Source of the DNA: Nanobdellota archaeon
GTDB taxonomy: Archaea > Nanobdellota > Nanobdellia > Pacearchaeales > GW2011-AR1
Length of the DNA stretch: 39,090 bases
Assembly (NCBI GenBank): GCA_030641715.1
Contig: DAOWGX010000017.1
Span: 1 to 39,090, forward strand
Direction: 5' to 3'
The position numbers were made by a program, and so were the translations under genes. The notes under the pieces are model-generated. The model searched no databases, was not told the origin of the DNA, and saw only the letters and a list, made by a program, of their open reading frames with translations. Below are positions 1 through 9,019 of this stretch, in pieces (the stretch's first letter is position 1; each line of letters begins with the position of its first letter).

Positions 1-448
1 CTTTGTAGATTCGACCGTCGAATTTTATTTCTCCGAGGTAAGTTCTGTTTGATAGAACTTTTTTTAGACCATTAACAGAGAGGTTGAAGTTTTTTGCGAG
101 AGAATTTAAGGAATATTTTCGGTTGAGGAATGTTCGGTATAATGAGTGGACTCGGGCAGCGTCTTCGTTTGGGATTAGGTTGCCGTTGGTGACGTCGTAG
201 CCGAGGGGGGCTCTGGTGACAACTCTACCGATGCTTGCTGTTTTGTCCATTCCGGATTTTTGTTTCTTACCGAAGCGTTGCCCATATTTTCTAAAAGTAT
301 CTAAAATTTTCCAGTCGATTTTTTCATCGATGTAATTTTGGAAGTCGGAGATTTTTTCGGGTGCGAATTTTGCACAGATGGGGCACAGGGGGCTTCCTAA
401 AATCACCACTTCTTTTTTGTCTTGATAACTGCATTTTTTACAGGTCAT
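1..448 (-). CDS. Recombinase-domain (serine-recombinase type) protein with N-terminal zinc ribbon; 3' end truncated by window edge
   Basis: Hand translation of the minus strand from ATG at 448: MTCKKCSYQDKKEVVILGSPLCPICAKFAPEKISDF...IGRVVTRAPLGYDVTNGNLIPNEDAARVHSLYRTFLNRKYSLNSLAKNFNLSVNGLKKVLSNRTYLGEIKFDGRIYK. Two CxxC pairs, then a PF07508-like pattern (PxGYxxxxGxLxPxxxEA...LxNxxYxGE). Open to the window edge. Confidence 0.6.
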   Translation of the reverse strand, partial: MTCKKCSYQDKKEVVILGSPLCPICAKFAPEKISDFQNYIDEKIDWKILDTFRKYGQRFGKKQKSGMDKTASIGRVVTRAPLGYDVTNGNLIPNEDAARVHSLYRTFLNRKYSLNSLAKNFNLSVNGLKKVLSNRTYLGEIKFDGRIYK

Positions 449-498
449 GATTTTGTAAGGATGAGAGATTTTATAAAATGTTTTGTCTTAAAAGATGT

Positions 499-927
499 AT
501 GAAAAAATTGGGAGGGGTATTGTTAATTATTGGAATTATCTTTATCGTGTTGGTCTTGGGGACGGGGATCTATTTTTATAATTTTCATATTTTCGGAACG
601 GTGCGACTTTGTGTCGGCGAGGTGAATGATATAGGTATACTTTGTGAGGTAACATTTGATTGTACTGATTTGATAAGGGGGGAAATAGCGGAGGATTTTA
701 GTGATGCACCTGATTTTATTCAAGAGAATTTTCAGAAGGTTATCGAAGAGATTGTTTATTGTGATGGAAATTGTTTTGTAAGGGACGTTCGTGGCATAGA
801 TTTAGAAACTGGGGAGTTTGAAATGTTGGATTCTTGTAGGGTTGAAGAGAAAGAAATTGTTATTGGGATTCGGGGGAAGGACGGTTTGGAAATTTGGAAA
901 TATTTGGAAAACAAAAAATTAGATTAA
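499..927 (+). CDS. Hypothetical membrane-anchored protein
   Basis: ORF 478-927. The in-frame ATG at 499 lies ~26 bp downstream of TTTTATAA (469-476), so 499 is the preferred start: MKKLGGVLLIIGIIFIVLVLGTGIYFY (N-terminal TM helix). Confidence 0.6.
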   Translation: MKKLGGVLLIIGIIFIVLVLGTGIYFYNFHIFGTVRLCVGEVNDIGILCEVTFDCTDLIRGEIAEDFSDAPDFIQENFQKVIEEIVYCDGNCFVRDVRGIDLETGEFEMLDSCRVEEKEIVIGIRGKDGLEIWKYLENKKLD

Positions 928-949
928 TATAAGTTTGTAGTAATTTCTC

Positions 950-1621
950 TTAAGGTTTCAACTCCTCACTCAAGACACTACCATGCGTCGCCCCGTTAAT
1001 CTTATCATAAAAATCAAAAATCAGCGCTGTCGGCATTTCGACGACAACTTGCAAATCCCCGTTGTTCTCCCACCTCTCCTCGACCATAAACTCCTTCACA
1101 AGTCCATACGCTTTCCCCGTATGAATCGCTGGAATTGTCAGCCGAACTTTTTTCATCTCAATCTTTATCGGCAATACCTTCGACAACTGATCCATAATCT
1201 CGTTAATTTGTGATTCGATGGGCTTATTCTTAACATTAACATGTGCTTCTTCTAAGGCTTTCATAATTTTATCGGGTGTATAGGGTCGTCCCTCCGCTGA
1301 AACTGCGTTCCTCGACAAAAAATCAACAATCTGCTTGTACTTCTGCTCGTGTTCCGCCTTCATCGAATCAGCAGTTCGAACAATCTCTCCACTCTTAATA
1401 ATTTTCTCGGCAACAATCATGATATCGTCACTATCGAATGCGTCCTTTAACTCACTCTCCGACGCATGCTCACCCGATTTCAAATTATGAAAAATCGCAT
1501 CGGTCAAAACCGCGACACCAAGATTCCCGTCACCTTTCTTAACTTTTATAGCTTCCTCCAAATCTACAAGAATCTCAAAATGCTTTCCTTCCTTTTTTAT
1601 CCTCGCAACTGTATTTGTCAT
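950..1621 (-). CDS. SBDS-family ribosome maturation protein
   Basis: Protein matches the SBDS/SDO1 family pattern (ARIKKEGKHFEILVD..., KIMKALEEAHVNVKNKPIESQINEIMDQLSKVLPI); sits directly downstream of psmA as in archaeal superoperons. Confidence 0.93.
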   Translation of the reverse strand: MTNTVARIKKEGKHFEILVDLEEAIKVKKGDGNLGVAVLTDAIFHNLKSGEHASESELKDAFDSDDIMIVAEKIIKSGEIVRTADSMKAEHEQKYKQIVDFLSRNAVSAEGRPYTPDKIMKALEEAHVNVKNKPIESQINEIMDQLSKVLPIKIEMKKVRLTIPAIHTGKAYGLVKEFMVEERWENNGDLQVVVEMPTALIFDFYDKINGATHGSVLSEELKP

Positions 1622-1656
1622 ATTGTAAATAAGAATCCAAACTTTATTAATCTTCC

Positions 1657-2355
1657 TTAATATTCTAGTTCCTTCCCGCTCAACTTCTCAATCTTGCCAT
1701 CTTCAACAATCCCGACATCAAACGTATTAACATCAAATTCGTCCCCCTGAACTTCTTTAAAAATACTCAATCCTAACTTTATAGCATCGTCGGAACTCAA
1801 ATCATTAACGTAACTCTCCCTCAAAAGTTTCTTGATTTTATCATCATCTTCGCCAATCGCGTTAGCCTTATACCTCAAATAATTTCCTGTGACATCAACA
1901 GTATAAAGAACTGGTTCTCCATTGTATCCCCCAAACATCATCGATGTACCAAAAGGTCTTGCCCCGCCGTACTGCGTGAATTGTTGTTGGATATCTGCGA
2001 TGTCTCTAATAACCGACTCAGTACTTGCTGCCGAATCATAAGTCACCCGATGCTGTTGAGCAATCATTCTAGCCTTCTCAACAAGAACTCTCGCGTCTGA
2101 AGTAATTCCTGCCGAAACAGCGATAATGTGCTCGTCAACCTCATTAATTTTATTTGCTGAGTTTTCAACGATTAAACTGTCTTTCTGTCTTCTATCTGAA
2201 ATAATCACAACGCAATCCTTCCCAAGAATTCCAATCGACGCAGAACCAAGCCGAACAGTCTTCTCTGCATACTCTACTTGCAAAATATGCCCGTCTGGTG
2301 CAAACATCGTCGCCGCCCTGTCATATCCCATTTGTTGGTGTTGAATATCTTCCAT
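1657..2355 (-). CDS. psmA: Proteasome subunit alpha
   Basis: MGYDRAATMFAPDGHILQVEYAEKTVRLGSASIGI... is the archaeal proteasome alpha N-terminus. Confidence 0.97.
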   Translation of the reverse strand: MEDIQHQQMGYDRAATMFAPDGHILQVEYAEKTVRLGSASIGILGKDCVVIISDRRQKDSLIVENSANKINEVDEHIIAVSAGITSDARVLVEKARMIAQQHRVTYDSAASTESVIRDIADIQQQFTQYGGARPFGTSMMFGGYNGEPVLYTVDVTGNYLRYKANAIGEDDDKIKKLLRESYVNDLSSDDAIKLGLSIFKEVQGDEFDVNTFDVGIVEDGKIEKLSGKELEY

Positions 2356-2402
2356 GTTATAAACAAAAAATTTGCCTTAATAAAATTTGTTATACTCTAT
2401 TT

Positions 2403-5400
2403 TTAAGCCTTTCCCCTGATTGTATTGGGGGTATTAATTGAACTAGAAAATTCCTTTCCCTTCTTCCCAACCTTCCGAAGAACCGTAAAAATTAACCCAG
2501 CAGCGATGAGAATTATAGTTACAATTGTAGGGTAGAACCAAGGGTTATTTTCTTTTATGTCGTCGACGATTTTTCCCGTTAGGGTTTTATCTTTTTTTAG
2601 GATTTCTGATTTGATTTCTTCGTTGATTTCCTGGATAAAAATATCCGCCCTGATTGAGGTCACGTTGTCGAGTCGGACTAATAAGTCATAAAAATTGTCG
2701 TCGTCGAGGTTGACTTTCCATTCTTCACCGACGGAGAGCGTTTTGGTTTGAGGTTCCGACGAGATTGTTATCGTCGCTGTTTTGTTGTCAGCGTTAAGAT
2801 TATCTATTTTTAATTGGTGGGATTCGGTTCCGGATTTGAAGTCTAGTTTCCAGAATCTTCCGAGTTGTCGAGAGTAACCTTGTCGGAGGTTTGATTCGGT
2901 AGGATAATATATTGGTGAGCCTGAGGAGCCTGATTGAGCGGTTGTTTCTGTTACAGGGGCAGATATACTGAAACTTACATTCTGAGTATTATTAACATTT
3001 CCTATAGTATCATTACAATAGAAATTTGTGACATAATCTCCATCAGGTAAACTTAAAGATTTTGTAAATGTCTGGTTATCAGAACTTTCCATAGAGGTAT
3101 TTGTCACACCTGCATCAAAGGAGTATAAACAAGTCCCATTCTCATTTAAAGTTGCGTTTAATAAAATCGAAGAAGTTGTAAATGATTGTTCTGATAAGGG
3201 CGAATTAATTATAATATTTGGAGAGAGTGTATCTTTAAAAAAGGTAATACTTGTTGAATTTAAATTTCCGACAGTATCATTAATATAAACCGTCCATGTA
3301 TTAATTCCCTCACTACTAACCAATCCTGTCCAATTTGTACCACAAGCCATAGCCGTCGAGTTCCAACCTCCGCCATTATTAGACCACCAACATTTGTCTG
3401 AATTAAGTTCTATAAAAGTATAATTCAAAACAGAGACATTAGTATTATAACTTATATTAGTTGGATAAACTATTATAACTTGGGGAGCAATTGTATCTAT
3501 ATCATAACTTAAAAAAATAGGAACATAATTATAAATTTCATTTATCAATTTAAAAGTCCCCTCAATAGGATATAAAATATAATCAGCTAAATTCCTTAGA
3601 CTCTTTAAAGTTCCATCATTACCCCATCCCGAACCATTAATAGTTCCATTAATTCCATTAACCCCCAAATTATGTGCAACAGTTCCATTGTTTTCATTAA
3701 AATTATAATGCCAAATTGCATCATCTTCTGTCTTAGCCAATGTTTTTGCTCTGATTGTATTTTCTCCTGAATTAAGAATCCCTTTAAAATAAAAATAATC
3801 TGAATTTTCATTTGCATTACTCATTCCTATTGTCCCAGCAGGGTATCCTTGATATTCATATTCTCTTGCGATATACCATGTAGTTCCATTATCTTCAGAA
3901 GCTACAATTACTGTTTTATCTGCTTGATAATAACTAAAATACATAACATCATTACTGTCCTTAACAGCATCATACCACCACCCTGTAATATCATGTTCAA
4001 ATACAGTTTCATAATTTACATCATCACTAGTTCTAAAAATTTTGCTATAACCAAGAGAAACATCTTCCCCATAAATTCTATATTCTTGTGTGAAAATTAA
4101 AGTTGTAGGTTGCCAAAAATATCCTAAATCCATATATTCTTGAAGTTTAACCCATGTAGTTCCATTATCAACACTTCTTAATAAATAGGTTGCATTTTGA
4201 TGTGTCGGAGTGCTATCACCAACAGAAACATAAACGTAATCACTATAGGGATCTACTTTAACAAAATGGATATGTCTTGCGTCCATACTATCATTATATA
4301 TAGTTTCGCATGTTTCAAAGTTATCCGAACTTCTATAAACAATCCCACTGTGATCTCCGGGATTCATATCTCCGTAAGTAGCAAAGAAAGTATAGTGCCC
4401 ATCAGAAGATTCGCTCATCCCATGCCCATGCCAAAAATAATTTTCTGAAAATGGCATTGTAAGAACTATTGAAAATTTTGTTAAATTATAACTTCCATCC
4501 CCATTTGGAGGGCTTCTATATAATTCATCCATACACCCAATATAGGTATAATTGTTTAAATCTTGATAAATTCCATTACAAGATGACTCTGTAAAATTAT
4601 AATTATTTACAAACGTACCACCATTATCATTGCTAAAATATGTTTTATTTTGAAATAAAACCAATAAAGATCCGTCGTTAAGGATCCAATTAAACCCCTT
4701 TTGTGCTAAATTTTTTGTTTCAACTGGTCTTACGTATTCGCCATCATTCCAAAGTAAATGATTTATTTCATCCCCACTTAAAGTTCTATTATATGTTTTG
4801 ATAAAATCTATACTACCATTGAAATAATCTCCATAACTCCCTTGATAATTAGAACCAATGACCCAATCATCCTCTGCAAAAAGACCTTCCCCAGCCTTAC
4901 TAATACTGGTCTTTACTGGATTTACACCAACTTTATAAGTAGTATTGTATTGATCTTCATACATTGTTTGATTTCCAGAAGTATCGTTGTAAGTACCTGC
5001 GATAAAAGACCAATTTTTATCTATACCATTGTTCCATAATGAACTTCTTGCAAGAGCAGAATCATTTGCACTAACAAAATATAAAACATCATCATAAATA
5101 TAAATCTTCGTTCCCCATTTTTGACTAAATAAATTATGACTTCCCGTATTATTATTTGACTTAAATTTTATAATGGTGGTAATATCTTGACTTGGAATTG
5201 ATAATTGATTTTCCAAAATTACATTATCATCAATTCCATCAAAATCTAACCAAGTATTATCATAAACTTGTGCAGTAAAATTAGCCAAACTCTGGTTATT
5301 TAAAGAAACATTATTAGAGTAATTTCCAGTAATATTTTGAAGTAAATTTCCTGCACTTACTAAATTAATCCCAACAAAAAACACAACCATCAACAACCCA

Positions 5401-5505
5401 ATCAGAAATCCTTTTCTAAAACCAAAACCTTTTTTATTATCTCTCGAGGCTCTTCGCCCCCCCCCCTAATACCGTATCAGCGACTGTAGGCTCCTCTTTT
5501 CTCAT
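2403..5505 (-). CDS. Large surface/secreted protein: LamG-like domain + Asp-box (BNR/sialidase-like) repeats + Ig-like repeats + C-terminal TM anchor; start interrupted by a G10 frameshift
   Basis: ORF track gives 2403-5396 from TTG. LamG-like WLDFDGIDDNVILENQ...; Asp-boxes SNDNGGTF, SVDNGTTW, SEDNGTTW; C-terminal TM plus basic tail. Upstream ATG at 5505, ~26 bp from a TTTATAAA box, is linked to the body only if the G tract (5457-5466) is 9 or 12 long. Confidence 0.85.
5457..5466 (-). repeat. G10 homopolymer (C10 on + strand) near the 5' end of the LamG/Asp-box gene
   Basis: Ten consecutive C on the + strand; the coding strand reads TTA-GGGGGGGGGG-CGAAGAGCC. Confidence 0.95.
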
Positions 5506-5525
5506 AACCTTTTTAACAGTTCCGT

Positions 5526-5536
5526 GTTTATAAAAC
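5526..5536 (-). promoter_or_regulatory. Putative TATA box for the LamG/Asp-box gene
   Basis: Minus strand reads GTTTTATAAAC, centred ~26 bp upstream of the ATG at 5505; this spacing recurs at many other genes in the window. Confidence 0.55.
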
Positions 5537-5585
5537 TTACCTCCTAAATTCCAAAACATTTTTATCTAATAATAATAAACAAATC

Positions 5586-5870
5586 TTATTTTGCTAATCC
5601 CTTCAACGTCCCGCTCACCTTCTCAATCCCAATCCCCGCCAAAGCCAACGCCGCCCGAACATTCTCCAACGATTTCACCAAACAACTCCCGACCAACTTA
5701 CCCGGAAAATCCTCTGTCCGAACTCTCATATAAGCCGCTTCCGCAAATCCAAGAACCCCGACGTATTCCAAAATCGCAGCTTCAACTTTATCATTCGTCG
5801 CCCTAACTAAAAAATACCTTCTCTTATCTCTCGCCGAGGGTTTAAGACTTAGTTTGTTTCTTTTTGCCAT
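5586..5870 (-). CDS. rnp2: RNase P protein component 2 (Pop5/Rnp2-like)
   Basis: MAKRNKLSLKPSARDKRRYFLVRATNDKVEAAILEYVGVLGFAEA...KLVGSCLVKSLENVRAALALAGI; fits the Pop5/Rpp14 family and the expected Pop5-psmA-SBDS gene order. Confidence 0.8.
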   Translation of the reverse strand: MAKRNKLSLKPSARDKRRYFLVRATNDKVEAAILEYVGVLGFAEAAYMRVRTEDFPGKLVGSCLVKSLENVRAALALAGIGIEKVSGTLKGLAK

Positions 5871-8625
5871 GTTTATCTTTGGAAATTAAACTTTTTAATT
5901 TCTTCCTATTTAACCTAAGGACAACGCAAAGGATTAGGATTAAAATAACGACCAAAAACACTATCACCCAAAGATAATTTTCAATCTCCATAATCTCAAC
6001 CACCGCCTCCTCGACAACCACATTCCCTGTAATAACATCAGGAGTCTTCATCTCGATCGCCTCATTAATTAGCTGAACCGTCAACTCCACCTCGCCAGCA
6101 ACTATCTTGTTCACCTTAATAAACAAATCGTAATAAACCGGCGACGTTAAATTCAATTTAACAGACTGCCCAACACCTAATGTTAAAATTATCGGATCGC
6201 TTTCAATAATAAGATTAACATAATCAACACCAACATTATCAATCGTCAATAAATGTCTTCCGCCCTTAAAATCAAAAATACTAAAATTAATCTTCTCATT
6301 ATTCTTCAAATTTCTAGTATACCCTGTAGAAATTTCGGCAACACTGACATCATAAATTTTTGGTGTGACAGAATTAACTCCCCCACCACCGCCTCCAGAA
6401 GTACTAGGGATAACAACCGCGGGGGCAGTTATAGTAAAGCTATTCTCCTCGGAAGAATTTACATTCCCTGCCAAGTCACTACAATTAATTTTCCAAACAT
6501 AAGTTCCCGGAGTAAATGTCTGGCTAAACGATTGTGTCACAGAAGCATCCATAGAAGAATTAGACAACTGAACAATTCCACCAATAATTAAACTACAACT
6601 ACCAATATTGTCGTCGGAAACGTTAAAACTAAACGTCCTCGAAATAGAATTCGACGTCGCACTCGAAGGCAAACTTGTTAATGCCAAACTTGGAGGGGTC
6701 ACATCGTAAATCACACTAAAATTGTTCTCCGCCGAAGAATTATAAGAGGCATTATTTACCCCCAAACAATTCCAACTATAATCTCCTTCTTTATCAAATG
6801 TCCAATTAAAAATGGTCGTATTATCAAACCCAGAAATTGCCTCAGTTAAATTGTGAACCAGATTACCACTCGAATTCCACAAATAAAAGGTCATATTACT
6901 TAGTTCACTATTCGTATCAGAAAGAACCTGACAACTAAAATTAGTAGTGTTAATATTCGTGTAATTTTCATCTGAAGGCGACAGCAAGTTCGCAGAGACT
7001 CCCCCGATTGTTAAACTATAATTCGTCGGAGCAAAATCAGAATTACCCTCACTATCGGCAGCCAAACAATTCCATAAATAAGTATCTTCCCCTATGTTTG
7101 TTAGACTAAATAAAGTTTCATTCGCTGTTCCCCTCAAGTTTTTCGTTTCATTATAATAAAGTCCCGTCGAATTCCAAACCTTTAAGGTTATATTTGCTAA
7201 CTGCCAATCCGTCGCATTGCAGGTAAGGGTTTGATTAACCGTTAAATTAACTTTATTATGTTTCGGTGAAACAAGTGTAACATTCGGAGTGTCGACGTCC
7301 AAGGACAAGATAGCAGAATAGATATCAATTCTCGAATAATTTAATCCGCTTCCAGAAATATCGTCGACCAATACACCAGTTTGATTAAGTATGGTCTCTA
7401 TTTCTTGAGGAGTCATTAGTTGACTTGTCAAGTTTAAAAATTGATTAAGGATTGCTATTGCCCCTGCAACCATCGGTGCTGCCATGGATGTCCCGGAGAA
7501 TGCAATATACGCTCCGTCTTTATATGTCGAACAAATTCTGTTAGAATCCATATTTCCAGGGGAACAACTTCCACCCCCTTCCAGCGTCCCTCCCGTCGCA
7601 AATAATTGAGTCATGTTATTCCTATTTGAAAAAGACGAAATACTGTTAGTTTTTGTTGATGAAGCAATTGGAGTCACATTTTCAATACATGCAGGAACTC
7701 CGATATGCGTTGTGTTTCCATCATTTCCAGAAGCAACTATAACAGAAATATTTTCAGCAACAGCAGCGTCGATAGCGTTCCGTAATCCAGAGAATTCAAC
7801 ATCACAATAACTGTCTCTTAAAAGGCTTGAGCCCCCATCAGACAATCCTAAACTCATTGTAATCACAGAAATATTATACACAGAAGCATTATTCACGCAC
7901 CAATCAATGGCAGAAATTATCATATCTGAAGTTCCATCTCCAGAATCATTAAAAACTTTCACCGCAACAATACTTACATTCGGAGCCATTCCAAAAATCC
8001 CTCCCGATGCCCCGACAATTCCTGCAACATGAGTTCCGTGTCCATTATAGTCCATAGGATTATTATCGTTGTCCCCAAAATCGTATCCTGCTATAACTCT
8101 TGAACAATTTCCCGCAAGAAAACTTTCACTCGAACAACCTCCTAAATCGGGATGAGAATAATTAACTCCTGTATCAATAACACAAACACTTTGATGAATT
8201 CCTGTGAGATTCAAGGAATTAATTTGCTTCGGCCAAATAGAACTTGTATTTGTTATATCAACAGCGTCGTCCAATAAAATTTCTATAGGATAATTGTAAC
8301 TTATCTCTTCTACATAATTTTCTTTTAGAAGGTATTCAATTTCTTCTTTAGTCAGCTCGGCGGAAAATGCATTTGAAGAACTAAATTTATTCTTTATCTT
8401 TTTATCCAACTTGTGCATGATTTTATTCTCGTTGAAATTATTAATTGTCGAAGCTATAATGTTACTATTTTCATTATCTTTTAATCGAACAATTACATTA
8501 ACTTTCCCCTCTTCTGCCAACTTTTCCAAAACGTTATCACTTATTTTTTCTTCTAAAGAAGGTTGCGAACTAACTACTGCAAAAAGCAATATCAAAATCG
8601 TCAAAGACCAAAAACCAAGTTTCAT
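5842..8625 (-). CDS. Subtilisin-like S8 serine protease with Ig-like repeats and C-terminal TM anchor
   Basis: Complete triad motifs: Asp in VCVIDTGVNYSHPDL, His in NGHGTHVAGIVGA, Ser in FSGTSMAAPMVAGA, plus IVASGNDGN. Signal peptide MKLGFWSLTILILLFAVVSS. C-terminal TM plus basic tail. Confidence 0.96.
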   Translation of the reverse strand: MKLGFWSLTILILLFAVVSSQPSLEEKISDNVLEKLAEEGKVNVIVRLKDNENSNIIASTINNFNENKIMHKLDKKIKNKFSSSNAFSAELTKEEIEYLLKENYVEEISYNYPIEILLDDAVDITNTSSIWPKQINSLNLTGIHQSVCVIDTGVNYSHPDLGGCSSESFLAGNCSRVIAGYDFGDNDNNPMDYNGHGTHVAGIVGASGGIFGMAPNVSIVAVKVFNDSGDGTSDMIISAIDWCVNNASVYNISVITMSLGLSDGGSSLLRDSYCDVEFSGLRNAIDAAVAENISVIVASGNDGNTTHIGVPACIENVTPIASSTKTNSISSFSNRNNMTQLFATGGTLEGGGSCSPGNMDSNRICSTYKDGAYIAFSGTSMAAPMVAGAIAILNQFLNLTSQLMTPQEIETILNQTGVLVDDISGSGLNYSRIDIYSAILSLDVDTPNVTLVSPKHNKVNLTVNQTLTCNATDWQLANITLKVWNSTGLYYNETKNLRGTANETLFSLTNIGEDTYLWNCLAADSEGNSDFAPTNYSLTIGGVSANLLSPSDENYTNINTTNFSCQVLSDTNSELSNMTFYLWNSSGNLVHNLTEAISGFDNTTIFNWTFDKEGDYSWNCLGVNNASYNSSAENNFSVIYDVTPPSLALTSLPSSATSNSISRTFSFNVSDDNIGSCSLIIGGIVQLSNSSMDASVTQSFSQTFTPGTYVWKINCSDLAGNVNSSEENSFTITAPAVVIPSTSGGGGGGVNSVTPKIYDVSVAEISTGYTRNLKNNEKINFSIFDFKGGRHLLTIDNVGVDYVNLIIESDPIILTLGVGQSVKLNLTSPVYYDLFIKVNKIVAGEVELTVQLINEAIEMKTPDVITGNVVVEEAVVEIMEIENYLWVIVFLVVILILILCVVLRLNRKKLKSLISKDKHGKKKQTKS

Positions 8626-8948
8626 TTAGCAACACAGCCTCCTTCAATATATTCGCACGATTCAATTTGACAGGCATAAAGAGCAATACAAACAAGATTT
8701 TCAGAACATTCAGACAAATTCATCTCATATTTTTCCACTTCACTTTCTAAGACACATTTCTCTTGCCCCCCCATATTACAAGGACAACATGTGGTCTGAA
8801 CTTTTATACACTTAACATCTTCCTCCTCACTCTTCCATTCGGGACCCGCAGGGTCATGCCCATTTGGGGCGCCAACAAACCAAAAAAATCCCAAGACTAG
8901 TAAAACCCCTCCAACGATAATCATTCCAATCAGTCCATTTTTATCCAT
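8622..8948 (-). CDS. Small Cys-rich membrane-anchored hypothetical protein, coupled to the S8 protease gene
   Basis: 108 aa with N-terminal TM and multiple Cys (CIKVQTTCCPCNMGGQEKC...CSENLVCIALYACQIESCEYIEGGC); 4-bp overlap with the protease start. Confidence 0.7.
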   Translation of the reverse strand: MDKNGLIGMIIVGGVLLVLGFFWFVGAPNGHDPAGPEWKSEEEDVKCIKVQTTCCPCNMGGQEKCVLESEVEKYEMNLSECSENLVCIALYACQIESCEYIEGGCVAK

Positions 8949-9019
8949 AAAATATTCAGTATCTCCCTGATTAAAAAGATTGCGATGATTTAAAAATGAG
9001 TATTCCTTTGTAAAATGAG

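Noticed and set aside
5384-5396. TTG/ATG at 5396/5390 as the genuine start of the LamG/Asp-box protein
   Set aside because: It would begin inside the hydrophobic stretch and lose the basic N-region; no ribosome-binding site or TATA box at suitable spacing, while ATG 5505 has a well-placed TATA box. Not fully excluded.
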